Assembly (NCBI GenBank): GCA_029007925.1
Contig: JAQXIT010000112.1
Location: forward strand, 1 to 35,554
Source: Bacillota bacterium
Lineage (GTDB): Bacteria; Bacillota; Clostridia; Oscillospirales; Oscillospiraceae
Length of the DNA: 35,554 nucleotides
Direction: 5' to 3'
Under the pieces are notes generated by a model that saw nothing but the letters and a program-made list of their open reading frames with translations, searched no databases and was not told where the DNA came from. The position numbers and the translations under genes are program-made. This document shows, in pieces, positions 30,241 to 35,554 of the stretch. Every line of letters begins with the position of its first letter. Position 1 is the stretch's first letter.

Positions 30241-31107
30241 ATGATCTGGATTTCCGACGCGTGGAAAGAATATGAGGTTCTGGATACCTCCGGCGGCGAG
30301 CGGCTGGAGCGGTGGGGGAAGTACCTGCTGGTTCGGCCGGATCCCCAGGTGATCTGGGACACGCCCCGGACGGATCCGGGCTGGAAGCGGTACGATGCCC
30401 GGTATATCCGCTCCAGTACCGGCGGCGGGCACTGGTCTGACCACAGTCTGCCGGAGCGCTGGCAGATTCATTACAAGGATTACCTGACCTTTCATGTCAA
30501 GCCCATGAATTTCAAGCACACAGGCGTGTTCCCTGAGCAGGCCGCCAACTGGGACTTTATCCGGGAACGGGTGGCTTCCGCCCACCGGCCGGTGCGGGTT
30601 CTGAATCTGTTTGCCTATTCCGGCGGCGCCACGCTGGCGGCTGCGGCCGGCGGTGCGGAGGTGTTCCATGTGGACGCCTCCAAGGGCATGGTGGCGTGGG
30701 CAAAAGAGAATGCCCAGGCTTCCGGCCTTGCCGACCGTCCCATCCACTGGATCGTGGACGACTGCGGGAAATTTATCCAGCGGGAGATCCGCCGGGGACG
30801 CCGCTACGACGGCATCATCATGGATCCCCCCAGCTACGGTCGGGGCCCCAGCGGAGAGATCTGGAAAATGGAAACCAGCTTCTATCCCTTCCTGCTGGAG
30901 ACGGCCAAGCTGCTGACCGACGACCCGCTGTTTGTCATTATCAATTCCTATACCACCGGCCTCGCGCCCTCCGCCGTGGGCTATGCCTCCGACGTGGTGT
31001 TCGGCGCTGCCCGCGGCGGTCATACCGCGGTGGGAGAGCTGGGGCTGCCGGTCAGCTCCACGGGCATCATGCTGCCCTGTGGCTCCACCGGCCGGTGGAC
31101 ACCCTGA
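30241..31107 (+). CDS. class I SAM-dependent methyltransferase, RlmI/RlmK-like
   Basis: The 288-residue protein has the SAM motif VLNLFAYSGGATLAAAAGG at about residues 120-140 and the acidic strand EVFHVDASKGMVAWAKENA. The catalytic-type motif is IIMDPPSYGRG, a D-P-P-x-Y/F form used by 23S rRNA cytosine/guanine methyltransferases. The upstream part (HVKPMNFKHTGVFPEQAANW) matches the same family. It lacks an N-terminal PUA domain, so the exact rRNA target is uncertain. AAGGAGG precedes ATG 30241 directly after the PBP stop, and ecfA1 follows 16 bases later, so it lies in one gene run. Confidence 0.88.
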   Translation: MIWISDAWKEYEVLDTSGGERLERWGKYLLVRPDPQVIWDTPRTDPGWKRYDARYIRSSTGGGHWSDHSLPERWQIHYKDYLTFHVKPMNFKHTGVFPEQAANWDFIRERVASAHRPVRVLNLFAYSGGATLAAAAGGAEVFHVDASKGMVAWAKENAQASGLADRPIHWIVDDCGKFIQREIRRGRRYDGIIMDPPSYGRGPSGEIWKMETSFYPFLLETAKLLTDDPLFVIINSYTTGLAPSAVGYASDVVFGAARGGHTAVGELGLPVSSTGIMLPCGSTGRWTP

Positions 31108-31123
31108 AAGGGGAGAGAAAGCC

Positions 31124-31972
31124 ATGAATACCGCAATTTCTGTTGAACATCTCGCGTATACCTATCCGGGCGTGGACAACACGCCCGGCGTCACCGTTTT
31201 TGAGGATTTGAACCTGCGGATTGAGGAGGGCAGCTTTGTGGCCATCCTGGGTGGAAACGGCTGCGGAAAATCCACCCTTGCCAAGCATTTTAACGCCATT
31301 TTGCTGCCCTGCGGAGGAAAAGTCTGGGTCTACGGCATGGACACCTCCGACGAGGATAAGCGGATCGCCGTCCGCCGCAGCGCCGGCATGGTTTTCCAGA
31401 ACCCGGACAACCAGATCGTCGCCAACGTGGTGGAAGAGGACGTTGCCTTCGGGCCGGAGAATCTGGGGATTGCCAGCCCGGAGATCCGCCGCCGGGTGAA
31501 TCAGGCGCTGACCCAGGTGGGGATGTACGAATACCGGGAACACGCGCCCCATCTCCTCTCCGGCGGACAGAAGCAGCGTGTGGCAATAGCCGGCATCATC
31601 GCCATGGAGCCCAAGTGCATCGTGCTGGATGAGCCCACCGCCATGCTGGATCCCAGAGGCCGCCGGGAGGTTATGGAGACCGTCACCCGGCTCAACCGGG
31701 AAAAGAACATCACCATCGTGCTGATCACCCACCATATGGACGAAGCCGCCAAAGCCCAGCGGGTGATCGTCCTGAACCAAGGCAAGATCGCTGCCGACGG
31801 TACCCCTGAGGCGGTCTTTTCGCAGGTCGAGCTGCTCCACGGCATCGGCCTTGCATCGCCGGACACGGTGGAGCTGTGCTGGGAACTGAATCAACAGGGA
31901 TTCGCGCTGCCGCTGGACAGCCTGGACCCCGAAGAATGCGCGCAGATACTTTACAATGCGGTGAAGATCTGA
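31124..31972 (+). CDS. ecfA1: energy-coupling factor transporter ATPase EcfA1
   Basis: The 282-residue ABC ATPase powers group II ECF vitamin/metal uptake. Its motifs are the Walker A block GGNGCGKST at about residue 43, the Q-loop VFQNPDNQIV, the signature LSGGQKQRVAIAG, Walker B CIVLDEPTAMLD and the switch ITHHMDEAA. The N-terminus (ISVEHLAYTYPG) and the C-terminal ELCWELNQQGF region are those of EcfA1. The track ORF begins at 30932 inside the methyltransferase gene; ATG 31124 with GGGGAGA upstream is the real start. It is the first of ecfA1-ecfA2-ecfT-truA. Confidence 0.95.
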   Translation: MNTAISVEHLAYTYPGVDNTPGVTVFEDLNLRIEEGSFVAILGGNGCGKSTLAKHFNAILLPCGGKVWVYGMDTSDEDKRIAVRRSAGMVFQNPDNQIVANVVEEDVAFGPENLGIASPEIRRRVNQALTQVGMYEYREHAPHLLSGGQKQRVAIAGIIAMEPKCIVLDEPTAMLDPRGRREVMETVTRLNREKNITIVLITHHMDEAAKAQRVIVLNQGKIAADGTPEAVFSQVELLHGIGLASPDTVELCWELNQQGFALPLDSLDPEECAQILYNAVKI

Positions 31973-31992
31973 CCCGCGGGGAGGAAGAAACA

Positions 31993-32862
31993 TTGGCACC
32001 TTTTTTAGAGGTTAAAAATCTGACACACGTTTACAGCGCCGGAACGCCCTTTGAGCATAAGGCACTGGATAATGTGTCCTTTTATCTGGAGCGGGGCGAA
32101 TTCGTGGGCGTCATCGGTCACACTGGCTCCGGAAAATCCACGCTGATGCAGCACCTCAACGGTCTGCTGAAGCCGGACTCCGGTGCCGTCTTGCTGGACG
32201 GTGTGGACATCTGGAGCGACAAAAAGATCACCCGGCAGGCTCGTTTTCGGGTGGGACTGGTGTTTCAGTACCCCGAATATCAGCTTTTTGAGGAGACGGT
32301 GTATAAAGACATCGCCTTCGGCCCCCGCAACATGGGACTGCCCGCGGAGGAAATCGACCGCCGCGTCCGGGAGGCCGCGGGATTTGTGGGTATTTCCGAC
32401 GCTCAGCTTGCGTCTTCACCTTTCGACCTTTCCGGCGGGCAGAAGCGCCGGGCGGCCATTGCCGGCGTCATTGCCATGGAGCCGGAGCTGCTGATTCTGG
32501 ACGAGCCCACCGCCGGACTGGATCCTGCCGGCAGGGAAGATATCCTTGCCAACATCGACGGCTACCGCCGAGCCAAGAATGCCACCGTCATGATGGTCAG
32601 CCACTCCATGAATGATGTGGCGCGGATGGCGGATCGGCTCATCGTCATGAATCGGGCCCGCATCGCCATGGACGGGACACCCCGTGAGATCTTTACCCTG
32701 AACCATACCCAGGAGCTGATGGATATGGGCCTGGATATACCGGAGCTGACCCGGGTATTTCTGCGCCTGCGCCGGATGGGGCTAAACGTCCCCGTGGTCT
32801 ATACCATGGAGCAGGCCGTCGATGCCATGACCTCGCTGAGAGGAGGCACCGATCATGCTTAA
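31993..32862 (+). CDS. ecfA2: energy-coupling factor transporter ATPase EcfA2 (TTG start)
   Basis: The 289-residue partner ATPase starts at TTG 31993 (MAPFLEVKNLTHVYSAG), with GGGGAGG nine bases upstream; the track ORF start at 31876 overlaps ecfA1 and is not supported. Walker A is GHTGSGKST, the Q-loop VFQYPEYQLFEETV is typical of EcfA2, and the signature is LSGGQKRRAAIAG, with Walker B LLILDEPTAGLDP. It heterodimerises with EcfA1 and couples to EcfT. Its stop overlaps the ecfT start by 8 bases. Confidence 0.94.
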   Translation: MAPFLEVKNLTHVYSAGTPFEHKALDNVSFYLERGEFVGVIGHTGSGKSTLMQHLNGLLKPDSGAVLLDGVDIWSDKKITRQARFRVGLVFQYPEYQLFEETVYKDIAFGPRNMGLPAEEIDRRVREAAGFVGISDAQLASSPFDLSGGQKRRAAIAGVIAMEPELLILDEPTAGLDPAGREDILANIDGYRRAKNATVMMVSHSMNDVARMADRLIVMNRARIAMDGTPREIFTLNHTQELMDMGLDIPELTRVFLRLRRMGLNVPVVYTMEQAVDAMTSLRGGTDHA

Positions 32863-33661
32863 GGACATTACCCTCGGACAGTATTTCCCGGGGAATTCTC
32901 CGATCCACCGGCTGGATCCCCGAACCAAGCTGGTTCTGCTGGTCGCCTACATCGTTGCTTTGTTCCTGGCGGTGAGCTGGGTATCCTACGCGGTGATGCT
33001 GGTATTTCTCATCAGTGTCATCGCCGTGTCCGGCGTGCCGCCCAAGTCCTTTTTCAAGGGGATGAAACCGCTGGTGTTCATACTGGTGTTCACCGGCGTG
33101 CTGAATCTGTTCTTCACCCGGGGCGAGACGGTGCTTCTGGAAGTGGGATTCATCGTCATCACGCTGGAGGGACTGGCGCGGGCAATCATGATGCTGTCGC
33201 GGATCCTGATGCTGGTGACCGGCACCTTCCTGCTGACCTACACCACATCGCCCATTGCCCTGACCGACGGCCTGGAGTCCCTGCTCTCCCCGCTGAAGAA
33301 GATCCGTGTGCCGGTGCATGAGCTGTCCATGATGATGTGCATCGCCCTGCGCTTTATCCCCACGCTGATCGAGGAGACGGACAAGATCATGTCCGCCCAG
33401 AAGGCCAGAGGCGCGGATTTTGAGTCCGGCAAGCTGATGGAGCGGGTGCGGGCACTGATTCCCATTCTGGTGCCGCTGTTCATCAGCGCTTTCCGCCGGG
33501 CCGACGAGCTGGCCACGGCTATGGAGTGCCGCTGCTATCAGGGCGGGGAGGGACGCACCAAAATGAAACTGCTCCACTACAAGCGCCGGGATTTCTTTGC
33601 CTTCGGAATCGGCGTTGTTCTGGTGGCAGTCATCTGCGTGCTGCGCCGGTTCGGCCTGTGA
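32855..33661 (+). CDS. ecfT: energy-coupling factor transporter transmembrane protein EcfT
   Basis: The 268-residue scaffold begins MLKDITLGQYFPGNSPIHRLDPRTK, the standard EcfT start. It has about five membrane helices and two coupling-helix motifs with A-R-G (SAQKARGADFESG and a second basic region near the C-terminus). EcfT joins the EcfA pair to interchangeable substrate-binding S proteins encoded elsewhere. GAGGAGGCACCG precedes ATG 32855, which overlaps ecfA2 by 8 bases. No S component gene is in the window. Confidence 0.94.
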   Translation: MLKDITLGQYFPGNSPIHRLDPRTKLVLLVAYIVALFLAVSWVSYAVMLVFLISVIAVSGVPPKSFFKGMKPLVFILVFTGVLNLFFTRGETVLLEVGFIVITLEGLARAIMMLSRILMLVTGTFLLTYTTSPIALTDGLESLLSPLKKIRVPVHELSMMMCIALRFIPTLIEETDKIMSAQKARGADFESGKLMERVRALIPILVPLFISAFRRADELATAMECRCYQGGEGRTKMKLLHYKRRDFFAFGIGVVLVAVICVLRRFGL

Positions 33662-33669
33662 GGATGCCC

Positions 33670-34452
33670 ATGCGGAATATCGCTCTGTTTCTGACTTATC
33701 TCGGTACGGCCTACCACGGCTGGCAGACCCAGAAAAATCTCTCCACCGTACAGCAGACCGTGGAAAAGGCGGCTGCCATGGTGGTGGGGCATGAGGTTCA
33801 TGTTACCGGCTGCGGCCGCACCGACGCCGGCGTTCACGCCAGATGCTATGTGGCCAATTTCCGCACCGGCTCCACCGTTCCGGTGGAGCGGCTGCCTTAT
33901 GCCCTGAATACCCATCTGCCGCCGGATATCGTAGTGACCCGAGCCTTTGAGGTTCACGAAAACTTCAATGCCATCGGCTCCTGCGTCAAAAAGGAATATA
34001 CCTATCTCATTTATAATTCCCGTCTGAAGGATCCCTTCTATGTGAACCGCGCCTGGTTTTACCCCAGACATCTGGACGAAAGCGTTATGCAGGCGGCGGC
34101 GGATCAGTTTGTCGGCACCCACGATTTTGCCGCGGTGAGATCCGTGGGCACCGATGTCAAATCCACCGTCCGCACGGTATATCATTATACCGTGGAGCGG
34201 GACGGAAACCTGATCGCCCTGAAGGTCTGCGCCAACGGCTTCCTGTACAACATGGCCAGAGCCATGGCCGGCACCGTGGTGTACGCGGCGGAAGGGAAGA
34301 TCCGCCCGGAGGAGATCGGCGCCATTCTGGATTCCGGGAACCGTACCGCCGCCGGGCCCACGGTTCCTCCCGGGGGACTGTATATGACCCATCTTTGGTA
34401 CGACGACGGCATCGAATCCTTCGAATGCTGCCCCGAAAGCACAAATGTTTAA
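33670..34452 (+). CDS. truA: tRNA pseudouridine(38-40) synthase TruA
   Basis: The 260-residue enzyme makes pseudouridine at tRNA positions 38-40. It shows the TruA catalytic block GCGRTDAGVHA with its Asp at about residue 53, the start MRNIALFLTYLGTAYHGWQTQ, and the conserved GFLYNMARAMAGTVV. ATG 33670 has GAGGA six bases upstream; the track start at 33526 is in another gene's region. It follows ecfT by 8 bases, in the classic ecfA1-ecfA2-ecfT-truA order. Confidence 0.95.
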   Translation: MRNIALFLTYLGTAYHGWQTQKNLSTVQQTVEKAAAMVVGHEVHVTGCGRTDAGVHARCYVANFRTGSTVPVERLPYALNTHLPPDIVVTRAFEVHENFNAIGSCVKKEYTYLIYNSRLKDPFYVNRAWFYPRHLDESVMQAAADQFVGTHDFAAVRSVGTDVKSTVRTVYHYTVERDGNLIALKVCANGFLYNMARAMAGTVVYAAEGKIRPEEIGAILDSGNRTAAGPTVPPGGLYMTHLWYDDGIESFECCPESTNV

Positions 34453-34481
34453 AATTTGTTCTCGGATTCTTCCGGAAGATG

Positions 34482-34490
34482 TGCTATACT
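34482..34490 (+). promoter_or_regulatory. candidate extended -10 promoter of the clp-like gene
   Basis: TGCTATACT is an extended -10 box, about 40 bases before the start of the Clp-like gene; no clear -35 box at 17 bases. Confidence 0.4.
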
Positions 34491-34530
34491 CCACGGGAAT
34501 ACGCAAATACCCCATAAGGGAGTGATGATT

Positions 34531-35554
34531 ATGCAACCTAAACTCTGCGCGAAATGCAAGAAGAATATCGCGGTGGTTTTTATCACCAAAATCGAAAACG
34601 GCGCTACGCTGAACGAGGGATACTGCCTTAAGTGCGCCCGGAGTCTGGGAATTCCCCAGATCGATCAGGCCGTGAAGCAGATGGGCTTCTCCGAGGAGGA
34701 TCTGGACAATCTCAGCGACGAGATGAGCAATATGTTCGGACAGATCGACTCCGGCGACGCCGACGAGGACGAGGTGGACAGCCAGACCGCCACCTTCCCG
34801 CTGCTGAATCAGCTTTTCGGCAGCGCCAATCCGCCGGCACAGCCCAGTCATCCGGCGCCCCGGAAGGAGCCGCCCTCCGGGCAGAAGGAGGAAGAGCCTC
34901 CCAGGCGGAAGACCAAAAAACACAAGTTTCTCGACAGCTACTGTATGGATCTGACCGGCCGCGCCAGGGACGGCAAGCTGGATCGGGTCATCGGCCGGGA
35001 TGTGGAAACCGAGCGGGTCATCCAGATTCTGAACCGCCGCCAGAAGAACAATCCCTGCCTCATCGGTGAGCCCGGCGTGGGCAAAACCGCCATCGCCGAA
35101 GGCCTTGCCCAGCGCATCGCCGCGGGAAACGTCCCCTACAAGCTGCGGGATAAGGAAGTGTTCCTGCTGGATCTGACGGCGCTGGTGGCGGGCACCCAGT
35201 TCCGGGGACAGTTTGAGAGCCGCATGAAGAGCCTCATCGGCGAGATCAAGGAGTGCGGGAATATCATTCTGGTCATCGACGAGGTTCATAATCTGGTAGG
35301 TGCCGGCGATGCGGAAGGCTCCATGAATGCCGCCAACATCCTGAAGCCCGCCCTGTCCAGAGGCGAGATCCAGGTCATCGGCGCCACCACCTTCACGGAA
35401 TACCGCAAATACATCGAAAAGGATGCCGCTCTGGAGCGGCGGTTCCAGCCCGTCACCGTGGCGGAGCCCACCATCGAGGAAGCCTGCCAGATCATGCAGG
35501 GCGTTGCCAAAAGCTACGCCGAGTTCCACGGCGTCCGAATCTCTCCGGAGATCG
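34531..35554 (+). CDS. ClpE-like AAA+ unfoldase with N-terminal zinc finger (C-terminus beyond window)
   Basis: The frame runs from ATG 34531 off the window (341 codons seen). The N-terminus carries a Cys4 zinc finger (C6-x2-C9 and C32-x2-C35) like ClpE. An acidic and then Pro-rich linker (about residues 50-130) replaces the usual double Clp_N repeat. Next comes the first AAA+ module: [18 protein letters not shown], Walker [29 protein letters not shown], Walker [10 protein letters not shown], and the sensor region [17 protein letters not shown]. It feeds substrates to ClpP in related proteins. AAGGGAG eight bases upstream supports this start over ATG 34525. The second AAA+ domain and ClpP-binding loop are not visible. 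Confidence 0.92.
   Translation, partial: MQPKLCAKCKKNIAVVFITKIENGATLNEGYCLKCARSLGIPQIDQAVKQMGFSEEDLDNLSDEMSNMFGQIDSGDADEDEVDSQTATFPLLNQLFGSANPPAQPSHPAPRKEPPSGQKEEEPPRRKTKKHKFLDSYCMDLTGRARDGKLDRVIGRDVETERVIQILNRRQKNNPCLIGEPGVGKTAIAEGLAQRIAAGNVPYKLRDKEVFLLDLTALVAGTQFRGQFESRMKSLIGEIKECGNIILVIDEVHNLVGAGDAEGSMNAANILKPALSRGEIQVIGATTFTEYRKYIEKDAALERRFQPVTVAEPTIEEACQIMQGVAKSYAEFHGVRISPEI

Noticed and set aside
29242-31125. 627-codon minus-strand ORF opposite the PBP and methyltransferase genes
   Set aside because: It spans two well-supported plus-strand genes and has no ribosome site or recognisable domain.

Overview
The window looks like chromosomal housekeeping sequence from an anaerobic, high-G+C Clostridia-type Firmicute (Bacillota), most likely an Oscillospiraceae/Ruminococcaceae gut bacterium. 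This is inferred from strong AGGAGG Shine-Dalgarno sites, TTG and GTG starts, a T-box leader, an L10 leader with an attenuator, RNase M5, a Firmicute-type 6S RNA, an EcfA1-EcfA2-EcfT set and a ClpE-like zinc finger. No rRNA, phage, insertion sequence, CRISPR array or defence island was seen. The taxonomic call comes from protein and gene-order resemblance, not from a search.

Layout, left to right. Positions 1-822 (minus) hold the N-terminal part of a secreted surface protein with tandem domains. Then come a tRNA-Thr(CGT) with its own promoter and terminator, an M3 oligoendopeptidase F with a small hypothetical gene, and a further hypothetical gene. An alanine-type T-box leader precedes a SAM methyltransferase and alaS. 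Next is a same-strand run comEC-holA-rnmV-ABC-F-DUF2500, then a small membrane protein with an Mrp-type Fe-S ATPase. A two-gene envelope O-acylation module follows (MBOAT plus an SGNH esterase-like protein). Facing it on the minus strand are a GH3 hexosaminidase lipoprotein and a polytopic membrane protein.

Positions 19895-23361 (minus) are the rpmG-secE-nusG-rplK-rplA and rplJ-rplL cluster. It carries rich RNA regulation: an L10 leader with a terminator/antiterminator arrangement, and two similar L1-binding-like elements, one before rplK and one before rplA. The cluster is divergent from ruvX. ruvX overlaps tail to tail with a TauE/SafE permease split into two half-length genes. The first half-gene has its ribosome site buried in the terminator of the upstream PrsA-type foldase gene. 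A 6S RNA and a DUF1292 gene follow on the minus strand.

The last quarter (plus) holds a class A penicillin-binding protein with an inserted Cys4 zinc-ribbon-like segment, an RlmI-like methyltransferase, the ECF transporter energizing module (ecfA1-ecfA2-ecfT) with truA, and the start of a ClpE-like AAA+ unfoldase running off the window.

No wholly novel multi-gene system is evident. The best leads are regulatory or architectural: the terminator/SD/start-codon overlap before tauE, the zinc-ribbon PBP, a methyltransferase under Ala T-box control, the paired L1 leaders with a possible switch, and an out-of-frame leader ORF (or frameshift) in front of a small membrane protein.
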